A stretch of 6,651 nucleotides of DNA, taken from an uncultured Erysipelotrichaceae bacterium (GTDB taxonomy: Bacteria; Bacillota_I; Bacilli_A; Erysipelotrichales; Erysipelotrichaceae). Positions 1-6,040 of the stretch are shown here, piece after piece (the first letter of the stretch is position 1; every line of letters begins with the position of its first letter). The DNA is taken from contig CALNCD010000171.1 of the NCBI GenBank assembly GCA_937874965.1, positions 1 to 6,651 on the forward strand, given 5' to 3'. The translations under genes were made by a program, and so were the position numbers. Under the pieces are notes generated by a model that ran no database searches, was not told the origin of the DNA, and saw only the letters and a program-made list of their open reading frames with translations.

Positions 1-839
1 GTCGTATCACTGACCGGATAACGGGCAGGACCTGCTTCCGCAATACCTGCAAGCTCAACCGATCGTTTTAAGATGGAAGGAACTGTACCCAGCTTCAAGG
101 CATCACGCAACACATCGATATCCTCTTGCAGCTGCTTGGCCTTAGGAACATCATGTTCAACAAGCGCCTTATCCAAAGCAACCAGAACATCAGTAATCAA
201 GTTGCTTGTTCCTGCAATTGCTCCTGTAGCTCCCAATGCATATCCGGCTGATATCTTTGAATCCGAACCGACTAACGCATACATTTCCTGACCCGCGCAG
301 GCATCAATATAGCCCTTTAAATTATCCATATCCCCACTGCTGTCTTTGATAGCCTTGACAGTCTCAAGCTGAGCCAGACGGCCAACGACTTCTGCCGAAA
401 GGTTTACCCCTGTTGATTTGGGAATATTGTAGAGAACAATAGGAATACGGACACTCTGAGCGACTGTTTTGAAGTGTTCATAGAGTTCTTCATCGGTCGG
501 CTTGATAAAGTAAGGGGTAATCACAGACAGGGCATCAGCACCCAATGCTTCCATTGCCTTGGAAAGACGAACGGTTTCCTTGGTTGAGCAGGCGCCGGTT
601 CCGACATAGACCGGAACGCGTTTTGCGGTATACTCAATGACATCCTTGGCAAATGCCAGTTTCTCGTCTTCATCCAGAACATGAAACTCACCGTTGCTTC
701 CCAGAATAAACAATCCTGCAACTCCTTTGCCGATCAGATGATCAATCAGGACATGGGTTGCTTCCCGATTGATGCTTTGATTGCTGTCGCGATGAAACGG
801 TGTGACGATTGGTGTAATAATTCCTTTAAACATGGTCAT
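1..839 (-). CDS. DapA/NanA-superfamily class I aldolase, 3' end cut off by the window edge
   Basis: This is a pyruvate-dependent Schiff-base aldolase of the dihydrodipicolinate synthase/N-acetylneuraminate lyase superfamily, expected to be cytosolic. About 279 codons are visible with no stop; the family is usually 290-300 residues, so only the last helix is missing. Numbered from the chosen start, GSNGE lies at 47-51 (the GTTGE/GSTGE carboxylate loop), the catalytic Tyr137 is in YNIPKSTG, the Schiff-base Lys165 is in IKDSSGD, and GATGAIAGTSN lies at 203-213. True DHDPS has Arg in the YNVPSRTG motif, but here that position is Ser, and the NanA-typical Asp-Glu pair near 191-192 is also absent. 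The enzyme is therefore probably neither a lysine-biosynthetic DapA nor a typical sialate lyase; a 2-keto-3-deoxy acid aldolase fits better. The start at 839 is preferred to the in-frame ATG at 833 because AAGGAG lies 7 nt upstream of it. It overlaps the preceding EIIB gene by 14 nt. The substrate is unknown. Confidence 0.9.
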   Translation of the reverse strand, partial: MTMFKGIITPIVTPFHRDSNQSINREATHVLIDHLIGKGVAGLFILGSNGEFHVLDEDEKLAFAKDVIEYTAKRVPVYVGTGACSTKETVRLSKAMEALGADALSVITPYFIKPTDEELYEHFKTVAQSVRIPIVLYNIPKSTGVNLSAEVVGRLAQLETVKAIKDSSGDMDNLKGYIDACAGQEMYALVGSDSKISAGYALGATGAIAGTSNLITDVLVALDKALVEHDVPKAKQLQEDIDVLRDALKLGTVPSILKRSVELAGIAEAGPARYPVSDT

Positions 840-1323
840 TTTTTGACTCCTTCTTTTTGAAAAATGCATATTCTTTATTGTCATGGGGGGCCGTCTGAAA
901 ATACAGCTGGACCCCTAGTTTCTGCATGGCACGGATGGCATCAATCTCCTCCGGATTAAAATAATCATGCATGGTCTTGATCATCATCCGGCTTGCAGGA
1001 TAAGGCAGCTGCAGTTCACTCAGGGTCAGACCGGCTTCAACACTTTGACGCGCTGCATGCAGGTCCTTGAAGATAATCATCACGTTGATCTTCTGATAGG
1101 ATTCCTGTTGCATGAATGCTCCCAGTTCCTCTGGCATGAGGAAATCAACTTTCATGGTCTTCGGCAAACAAAGCTGCATAACTTTCATCATAAACGGATC
1201 ATTGATGTAACTTGGATCAACGACAACGACATGGTTGGCATTGATGAAATTACTCCAATTCAAGGCCACCGTGGCATGCAGCAAGCGTTTATCCACCCGT
1301 GCTAATTTAATTTGAATTGTCAT
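826..1323 (-). CDS. Second, divergent mannose/sorbose-family PTS EIIB-like protein
   Basis: This 165-residue cytosolic protein resembles the EIIB component of the mannose/fructose/sorbose PTS family, which accepts phosphate from EIIA on a histidine. The phospho-site region reads RVDKRLLHATV at residues 9-19, so the active His is kept (His16), but the usual HGQV is HATV. The family's glycine-rich IGG loop after LSEVQ is replaced by LSELQLPYPASRM at 101-113. The late YFQTAPHDNK (141-150) again resembles the canonical VFQTTP. The protein differs clearly from the operon's first EIIB at 6041-6526. Its ATG overlaps the regulator's TGA (ATGA) and has only a weak GGGTGA ribosome binding site, suggesting translational coupling to the regulator; it overlaps the aldolase start by 14 nt. 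It could be an alternative-specificity EIIB or a phospho-relay partner with a regulatory role. The family is clear and the role is not. Confidence 0.82.
   Translation of the reverse strand: MTIQIKLARVDKRLLHATVALNWSNFINANHVVVVDPSYINDPFMMKVMQLCLPKTMKVDFLMPEELGAFMQQESYQKINVMIIFKDLHAARQSVEAGLTLSELQLPYPASRMMIKTMHDYFNPEEIDAIRAMQKLGVQLYFQTAPHDNKEYAFFKKKESKNDHV
847..852 (-). promoter_or_regulatory. Ribosome binding site that decides the aldolase start
   Basis: The minus strand reads AAGGAG, 7 nt before the ATG at 839-837 and 13 nt before the second in-frame ATG at 833-831. The spacing favours the first ATG and adds Met-Thr to the N-terminus. The site lies within the end of the upstream EIIB gene. 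Confidence 0.7.
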
Positions 1324-2396
1324 CGCTGCTCACCCACTTGCTTCCGTTGCTGCTGTTCACTCAGTGTACTTGCCAGCAGATACAAGAAGACCTTTCCCTG
1401 AAAACTTCCTCGAATATCAATGCTGAACTCATCCTCAATTTTTTGTATCTTGTAGATCAATGTATTCTTATGAAGGTACAATGTTTGAGCCGTCTGCGAG
1501 ATATTGTAATCATTCTGGGCCAACGCCCGGGCAATCTCAATCAATTCAGTTTCATCAATCCGATGTTCCTGCAACGCTAATCCAAAGATATCACTGATAT
1601 CGTGAAGATTCACTTTGGACATGACATAGGTGAACTCATGATCCATGAAAAAGGATACCTCATCCTCAGACAGACTCACCATCCGCTTCAACCAGACACA
1701 CTGCTGATAGCTGATACGATATTTCGAGAGCTTGTCCTGAATTGTTCCGATGTAAAAGCAACACCGCTGCAGTCCCCACTCCTTAAGTTCTTGAATATAG
1801 CGCTCCAGCTCTGCCTTGAAGGACGACGCAACGGATTTCTGAACATCCTTGAACAGCAGCAGGTTATGACGATCAACCAGGGAATAGAACATCTGCCGCG
1901 AGCCTTCCTTCAGTTTCAGACGCAGAATTTCATCCGATTGAAATCCCTCTGAAGATGTAATCAGAATGGCAACCCGTTTCAAGGTGGTATCCACGCTGAG
2001 TCTTTCGCTGAGATTCAGGACATCCTTCTGATTGAATCCGGTATCATCCAGCAGCAGTTTAATCAGTTCATCATCCTGGGTGAATTTCTGTTTCAAAATC
2101 TGTTCATTGAGCTCATATTGAATGCGGGTCACCAAGGACTCGAGCAGCAGATCACTGATAATCTTCAGATTCTCAATTGATCCGCTTACCCAAAGATAAC
2201 CATACAGTTCTCCTTTGACCAATATCGGTAAATAGACCTCATTATCGGATTGCACAACAAAGTTGAATTGCTCATTGTTGTGACGCTGATCACTCGCTGA
2301 TAGAACGTGATGTGATTGATTCAACAAAGCAATCTGGTACGTATTGTTTTCATTGATTACACTGATAAATTCATTAAATATCGCTTGTAAATTCAT
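1320..2396 (-). CDS. CdaR/SdaR-like (PucR-type HTH) sugar-acid transcriptional regulator
   Basis: This 358-residue DNA-binding regulator has the architecture of E. coli CdaR (about 385 aa), the activator of glucarate/galactarate/glycerate genes. The N-terminal part (about 1-130) resembles the sugar-diacid recognition domain, notably LPILVKGELYGYLWVSG at 56-72 followed by an ENL segment. The middle (about 135-260) fits the degenerate GGDEF-like segment of this family. The C-terminus carries the PucR/CdaR helix-turn-helix at about 285-342, with the diagnostic NISQTAQTLYLHKNTLIYKI at 298-317 and the FQGKVFLYLL helix after it. No PRD, sigma-54 activator or EIIA-like domain is seen, unlike the LevR/ManR regulators often found with mannose-family PTS. 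The gene sits inside the operon, 48 bp after EIIA, with a possible promoter of its own. The ligand is inferred to be a sugar acid or a glycerate-like catabolite. A GGAG ribosome binding site lies 4 nt from the ATG. Confidence 0.88.
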   Translation of the reverse strand: MNLQAIFNEFISVINENNTYQIALLNQSHHVLSASDQRHNNEQFNFVVQSDNEVYLPILVKGELYGYLWVSGSIENLKIISDLLLESLVTRIQYELNEQILKQKFTQDDELIKLLLDDTGFNQKDVLNLSERLSVDTTLKRVAILITSSEGFQSDEILRLKLKEGSRQMFYSLVDRHNLLLFKDVQKSVASSFKAELERYIQELKEWGLQRCCFYIGTIQDKLSKYRISYQQCVWLKRMVSLSEDEVSFFMDHEFTYVMSKVNLHDISDIFGLALQEHRIDETELIEIARALAQNDYNISQTAQTLYLHKNTLIYKIQKIEDEFSIDIRGSFQGKVFLYLLASTLSEQQQRKQVGEQR

Positions 2397-2415
2397 ACGT
2401 CTCCATTCTCAATCC

Positions 2416-2444
2416 ATTATATTTCAAATCAGGCTAAATGTATA
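2416..2444 (-). promoter_or_regulatory. Possible internal promoter for the regulator gene
   Basis: In the 48-bp gap after the EIIA gene the minus strand has TATACA (2444-2439), a 17-bp spacer and a perfect TATAAT (2421-2416). The -35 matches TTGACA at 4 of 6 positions. Initiation near 2409 would give a leader of about 12 nt that still contains the GGAG. This could allow expression of the regulator, second EIIB and aldolase independently of the main promoter. AT-rich gaps produce such matches by chance, so confidence is moderate. Confidence 0.45.
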
Positions 2445-2864
2445 TCATGATTCACGGTTGTTCAGGACATCATTGGTATAGACCCCTGATTCGTTCAAGG
2501 TCGTCAGACACCCTTCCACTAATTCCAAAAGATTCTTCTCGTCATCGCCATTGGATATTTTAAGATAAAGATCAATCAACATCGGCAGATTCAACCCCGT
2601 AATGACATGATTATGGAACTTCCGTGAGAGAGCACTGAAGACATTGCTCGGTGTCCCTCCAAAAAGATCAACCAAGGTAATGATCTGGTCACCTTTATCA
2701 GCCAAAGCTGCACTGGCCTTTGCCATATAGTCTTCCAATGACATTTCAGGCAATAAGGAGACAACTTCAACCTGAGTCATCTTGCCAACAATCATTTCTG
2801 CTGATTTCACAAGGGCTTCCCCGAATGAACCATGGGTTCCTATAACAATCTGGACTGTACTCAT
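2445..2864 (-). CDS. PTS EIIA component, mannose/fructose/sorbose family
   Basis: This 139-residue cytosolic phosphocarrier takes phosphate from HPr and passes it to EIIB. It is a single EIIA (ManX N-terminal-like) domain. The active His11 lies in VIGTHGSFGEAL (7-18), and the conserved VDLFGGTPSNV (65-75) and GLNLPML (90-96) segments are present. Length matches stand-alone EIIA-Man proteins. An upstream in-frame ATG at 2915 would add 17 residues (MASWRK...), but these lie inside the isomerase gene and are not family-like. The start at 2864 overlaps the isomerase stop as ATGA and has AGGAGG 7 nt upstream, so it is preferred. It is the only EIIA in the window and presumably serves the EIIB/C/D set at 4451-6526. 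It is unusual in being separated from them by two enzyme genes. Confidence 0.93.
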   Translation of the reverse strand: MSTVQIVIGTHGSFGEALVKSAEMIVGKMTQVEVVSLLPEMSLEDYMAKASAALADKGDQIITLVDLFGGTPSNVFSALSRKFHNHVITGLNLPMLIDLYLKISNGDDEKNLLELVEGCLTTLNESGVYTNDVLNNRES

Positions 2865-3466
2865 TGCTTTTCCTCCTGGCGAATACTTGCGCCTAAACTT
2901 CCTCCAGGATGCCATTTGACGTAATCCTGTTTGTTCAATGCATGCCGTTTCTGCAACTCAATGCTTAAGGCTTGAAGCACGACTGTTTCCGCAAGAATAG
3001 AAGCTCTTGGAGGTTTATTCAGGTCATCGCCTTCTTGAGCAACACCAGCCACCAAGGTCACTTCCGCCTGGGCTGCCAGCCACGAAGATTCACTGCGGGT
3101 ACAGGCAATGACATGGGCTTTATTGGCAAGGAGTGTCGATACTGTGGCCTTTAATTCCTGGGTTTCACCGCTGTTTGAAATCGCAATCACAACATCACCT
3201 GGACACACCTGGCCGCTGCTTCCATGCACTGCTTCCGTACCGTCCAGAAAATATGCCGGGGTCCCTGTTGAAGAAAGCAGCGATGAGAGGTACTTAGCCA
3301 CATAACCAGGCTTGCCGATACCTGTTAAATGGACTCTTGCGCCATCAGCCTGTGATGCGCTGATAAGATCTGCAGCTTTCATAAGTGCAGGGATATCCAT
3401 GGTGTCTATTACCTGCGTAAATTCAGCCGTGACGGTTTCTAGAAAAGCAGCGATTGAATCAGACAT
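2861..3466 (-). CDS. SIS-domain sugar-phosphate isomerase, KdsD/GutQ-like catalytic domain without CBS domains
   Basis: This 201-residue cytosolic SIS protein belongs to the KpsF/GutQ family, whose characterised members interconvert D-arabinose 5-phosphate and D-ribulose 5-phosphate. Motifs in order are GIGKPGYVAKYL (49-60), STGTPAYFLDGTEAVHG (66-82), AISNSGETQEL (95-105), QEGDDLNKPPRASILAE (144-160) and WHPGGSLG (185-192). Lys52, His81, Glu104, Glu145 and His186 fall at a constant offset of 7 from the residues I recall as K59, H88, E111, E152 and H193 of E. coli KdsD, so the active site looks intact. E. coli KdsD and GutQ are about 320 residues with two CBS repeats; these are absent here, and the gene ends cleanly with an ATGA overlap into EIIA, so it is a natural short form rather than a truncation. 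It overlaps the dehydrogenase end by 8 nt. Other aldose/ketose or phosphosugar substrates are possible. Confidence 0.88.
   Translation of the reverse strand: MSDSIAAFLETVTAEFTQVIDTMDIPALMKAADLISASQADGARVHLTGIGKPGYVAKYLSSLLSSTGTPAYFLDGTEAVHGSSGQVCPGDVVIAISNSGETQELKATVSTLLANKAHVIACTRSESSWLAAQAEVTLVAGVAQEGDDLNKPPRASILAETVVLQALSIELQKRHALNKQDYVKWHPGGSLGASIRQEEKQ
2872..2877 (-). promoter_or_regulatory. Ribosome binding site that decides the EIIA start
   Basis: A perfect AGGAGG on the minus strand lies 7 nt before the ATG at 2864-2862. It rules against the longer frame from 2915 and fits the ATGA stop-start overlap with the isomerase gene. Confidence 0.8.
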
Positions 3467-4400
3467 GCTTCTCTCCTAGCAGGACATCAACAATGACTCC
3501 GGTTGAAATAGCACATGTTCTCTGTTCAGATTCCTCAGTGCGAGAAGCAGTGTGAGACGTCAGCAGAAAGTTATCCAATCCAAGCAGCGGTTCATCGGCT
3601 TTCGGTGGTTCTGTCGTAAAGACATCAAAGGCCGCCGAGCGAATGTCATGGGCAACCAACGCTTCATAAAGCGCTTTTTCATTGACGACACCGCCGCGGG
3701 CCGTGTTCAGGAGGCAGGCCGTCAATTTCATCTGCTTGAATTGTTCGGTAGAAATCATATCCTTCGTGGAATCCAGCAAAGGAACATGCAAGGATATGTA
3801 ATCCGCCTGTTCAAGGATATCATGGATGGTTGATACATGAACCTTGTATTCGTCTGCTGTCTCCTGGGTGATATCAAAGACATCGTATGCCAGAACATGC
3901 ATCCCTAAACCATTAGCAAAGGCAGCGAGATGCTTGCCGATTGCACCGAATCCGATGATTCCCAAGGTTTTTCCATTGATTTCATAGCCGGTCGGCTTCA
4001 GCCATTGATGAGCCTTAACATCACGCAAAGTCGGGTACAGGTTCTTCGCGTCGGCAAACATCAGCGCCACTACATGTTCAGCAACTGCAATCGAATTGGA
4101 ACCGAGAGTCTTACCGACGACAATGCCCTTGGATGCGGCGTAGTCTACATCAATATTATCGGTACCTACCCCGAATTTACAGATCACTTTCAGATGTGGA
4201 CACTGATCGATAAATGTCTTGTCAATAATATCAACACCGACGATAATCGCGTCGGCATCGCGTCCTAATTCCAGAAAAGTTTCGGGCGTATAGGCATTTC
4301 CTGTGCTGTTGTAGTGAACCTGCAAGCCTTTTTCTTCCATCATCTTGACTTCATTTAAGCCGTACTTGGCAAATCCTCGCGGTGTAATCAATACCTTCAT
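3459..4400 (-). CDS. NAD-dependent D-2-hydroxyacid dehydrogenase, phosphoglycerate dehydrogenase-like
   Basis: This 313-residue cytosolic oxidoreductase interconverts a D-2-hydroxy acid and its 2-oxo acid. The catalytic domain motif KFGVGTDNIDVDYA is at 75-88. The Rossmann motif GFGAIG at 150-155 ends in Asp173 (AYD), which favours NAD(H) over NADP(H). The catalytic triad is Arg235 (NTARGG), Glu264 (FTTEPP) and His283 (TSHTAS), all intact. SerA-type C-terminal ACT or regulatory domains are absent, so it is the short form. A catabolic role next to the aldolase and isomerase is more likely than serine synthesis. Candidate roles are oxidising a 2-hydroxy acid to a keto acid for the aldolase, or reducing a 2-keto acid or the pyruvate product. 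The AGGAGA ribosome binding site lies close before the ATG. The gene follows a probable hairpin terminator after EIID. Confidence 0.9.
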   Translation of the reverse strand: MKVLITPRGFAKYGLNEVKMMEEKGLQVHYNSTGNAYTPETFLELGRDADAIIVGVDIIDKTFIDQCPHLKVICKFGVGTDNIDVDYAASKGIVVGKTLGSNSIAVAEHVVALMFADAKNLYPTLRDVKAHQWLKPTGYEINGKTLGIIGFGAIGKHLAAFANGLGMHVLAYDVFDITQETADEYKVHVSTIHDILEQADYISLHVPLLDSTKDMISTEQFKQMKLTACLLNTARGGVVNEKALYEALVAHDIRSAAFDVFTTEPPKADEPLLGLDNFLLTSHTASRTEESEQRTCAISTGVIVDVLLGEKHV

Positions 4401-4417
4401 AATATCTCCTATTCTAT

Positions 4418-4443
4418 AAAAAGGGACTCGATTGAGCCCCCTT
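4418..4443 (-). terminator. Probable intrinsic (partial) terminator between EIID and the dehydrogenase
   Basis: On the minus strand AAGGGGGCUC, loop AAUC and GAGUCCCUUU can form a 10-bp stem with two G-U wobbles, and the 3' arm runs into UUUUU. The wobbles pair only in the minus-strand RNA, matching the operon direction. It starts 8 nt after the EIID stop and ends just before the dehydrogenase ribosome binding site. No convincing promoter follows it, so read-through is needed for the downstream genes. This suggests an expression step-down or attenuation point rather than an operon end. Confidence 0.62.
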
Positions 4444-4450
4444 AAAAAAA

Positions 4451-5272
4451 CTAAATAATCTTAAAGTAAGTCAATACGATTGCGATAACCATCGTATACA
4501 GAATCAAACGCAGGTACTTCGGACCACGTTTCACAATATATAGATACATGGCAGAGACCACAATAAACGGCAGGAAGTTCGGCAAGATGCTATTGATTAA
4601 ATCCTGAACCTTGACTGTTGCGTTACTGTTGGTGAAGGTAAGAATGGTGGAAACCTTAACATACGAGGCAGATAAGCAGCCGATCATGAAGATACCCACG
4701 ACCTTTTTGATCCGGCCGGAGTGAAGGATTTCAAGAACAGCATTCTTCCCGAGGTTATAGCCCTTGTTGAACAAGAACCAGGACCAGCCATACGACCATG
4801 CGATATAAATCAAAGCAGGCATAAAGGCAGCGATGACGTTGCCATCCAGAGCCATCGGTACAAAGATTGCCAATGGGATTGTTGCGACGATTCCCTGATC
4901 AACACTATCACCGATACCGGCCAACGGACCCATCAATCCGATTTTAAGGGATTGGATGACTTCAGGAGTGATGTCTGAATTGCCAAGTGCACGCTGTTCT
5001 TCCAAAGAAATGGTAATCCCATGGATAATGCTTCCCCAGTCACAGTTCGTATTGAACATCGATGTATGCCGGGTCATTGCGGCCTTTAGTTCTTCAGGCT
5101 GATCCTTGTAGAGTTTACGCATCACCTTGTTCATGGAGAACCCGAAGGCCAACGCTTGCATGCGGTCAAAACTGACCGGTACTTCAACTGCGAGACACCA
5201 TTTCAACCAAGCAAAGACGAGATCCTTCTTGGTTACTACAGTTTTCTTTTCAACGACTTCATTCTGGCTCAT
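4451..5272 (-). CDS. PTS EIID component, mannose/fructose/sorbose family
   Basis: This 273-residue integral membrane subunit forms the sugar-translocating complex with EIIC; EIID is unique to the mannose-type PTS. Conserved family segments are the amphipathic MQALAFGFSMNKVMRKLY (38-55), RHTSMFNTN (68-76), ISLEEQ (88-93), the hallmark GLMGPLAGIGDSVDQG (112-127), and the C-terminal hydrophobic stretches at about 191-211, 233-247 and 254-270. Length matches typical EIID (about 270-300). The start is supported by AAGGAG 8 nt upstream and an ATGA overlap with the EIIC stop, so the two membrane subunits are probably made in a coupled 1:1 ratio. The substrate cannot be read from the sequence; sorbose, N-acetylgalactosamine, fructoselysine and sugar-acid transporters all share this fold. 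Confidence 0.95.
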   Translation of the reverse strand: MSQNEVVEKKTVVTKKDLVFAWLKWCLAVEVPVSFDRMQALAFGFSMNKVMRKLYKDQPEELKAAMTRHTSMFNTNCDWGSIIHGITISLEEQRALGNSDITPEVIQSLKIGLMGPLAGIGDSVDQGIVATIPLAIFVPMALDGNVIAAFMPALIYIAWSYGWSWFLFNKGYNLGKNAVLEILHSGRIKKVVGIFMIGCLSASYVKVSTILTFTNSNATVKVQDLINSILPNFLPFIVVSAMYLYIVKRGPKYLRLILYTMVIAIVLTYFKII

Positions 5273-6018
5273 GCGGCATCTCCTTCATCTGAATTCAAAC
5301 GATAGAGGGAAGCAATCATTGCGAAGCAGAGAGCGAAGATAGCTCCTGTCAGCATTGAGAATCCCAGGACTGAGAACGCGAAGAACCCAATCACGAAGAA
5401 CGGCAAGTATTGTTTCTTGCCCATAACAACCAACGTCAAGGCAAATCCTAGTGCAGGAAGCATGTTGCCGGCGTTGGTCAAACCGCTCATCAACCAATTT
5501 GGGATAATAGCGATAAAGGACTGAACGACGGATGGACCGAACAATGTTGCGATAAAGACCGGTGTAAAGTAGAGCACACCGTTGGTCAGCCAAGGCAATA
5601 AGAATGAGAATGTCGAGAGCTTGTCATACTCAGCAGCTTCAACGAACTGATCTGCCTTCGTATTGTAGAATGAGTTGATGGTCCGTCTGACATTGTTCAG
5701 CAAGACCCCAAGAACTCCGAATGGAACCGCTAAAGCAACGGCTGTACCGACATCAAGGTTATTGATAATCGCTGCTGGAATTGCGATACAGGATGCAAGA
5801 GCCTGATCACTCGGGATATTCCCGCCGGCTTCAATACCGCCCATGTACATTAACTGAATTGTTGCGCCATACAATAATCCTGCTTGGACATTTCCGAAGA
5901 TAAGTCCGATAAATACCCCCATAACGACTGGTTTACGGATTGCGAATGAGATGTAGTAGTTTGCTCTACCAATCGCAAGCCAATATAACAGTCCAACGAA
6001 CACTGCTTGAACGACCAT
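5269..6018 (-). CDS. PTS EIIC component, mannose/sorbose family
   Basis: This 249-residue polytopic membrane permease is the EIIC subunit of the same transporter. It is strongly hydrophobic, with a family-typical opening (MVVQAVFVGLLYWLA), GATIQLMYMG (51-60) followed by the conserved turn GGNIPSDQALAS (65-76), and late transmembrane segments including YLPFFVIGFFAFSVLG (204-219). Length is normal for EIIC of the sorbose/GalNAc branch. The start has a perfect AGGAGG 8 nt upstream in the 22-bp gap after EIIB, and the stop overlaps the EIID start as ATGA. With EIIB, EIID and the distant EIIA it forms a complete phosphotransfer uptake system. Substrate specificity is not inferable from the motifs. 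Confidence 0.95.
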   Translation of the reverse strand: MVVQAVFVGLLYWLAIGRANYYISFAIRKPVVMGVFIGLIFGNVQAGLLYGATIQLMYMGGIEAGGNIPSDQALASCIAIPAAIINNLDVGTAVALAVPFGVLGVLLNNVRRTINSFYNTKADQFVEAAEYDKLSTFSFLLPWLTNGVLYFTPVFIATLFGPSVVQSFIAIIPNWLMSGLTNAGNMLPALGFALTLVVMGKKQYLPFFVIGFFAFSVLGFSMLTGAIFALCFAMIASLYRLNSDEGDAA

Positions 6019-6040
6019 AAGTTCTTCCTCCTTTTAGGTA

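Noticed and set aside
967..1305. Open frame of 112 codons on the plus strand opposite the second EIIB
   Set aside because: It is antisense to a gene with clear family motifs, has no convincing ribosome binding site, and its translation shows no recognisable domain. It is a shadow of the minus-strand coding sequence.
2862..2915. Longer EIIA start at 2915, adding 17 residues
   Set aside because: The extension lies within the isomerase coding region, is Arg/Lys-rich and unlike EIIA N-termini. The internal ATG at 2864 has a perfect AGGAGG and an ATGA overlap.
3930..4268. Open frame of 112 codons on the plus strand opposite the dehydrogenase
   Set aside because: It lies fully inside a well-supported dehydrogenase with intact catalytic motifs, and its translation shows no recognisable domain or family motif. 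Other antisense frames in the window (for example 1602-1952 and 3552-3833) were rejected for the same reason.
3459..4400. Biosynthetic SerA (serine pathway) role for the dehydrogenase
   Set aside because: It lacks the C-terminal ACT/regulatory domain and no SerB or SerC gene is nearby. The short form and the PTS/aldolase context suggest a catabolic 2-hydroxyacid dehydrogenase, although substrate activity on 3-phosphoglycerate cannot be excluded.
4413..4441. Promoter immediately upstream of the dehydrogenase
   Set aside because: TATAGA resembles a -10 box, but the -35 position falls in the G-rich arm of the terminator hairpin and does not match the consensus.
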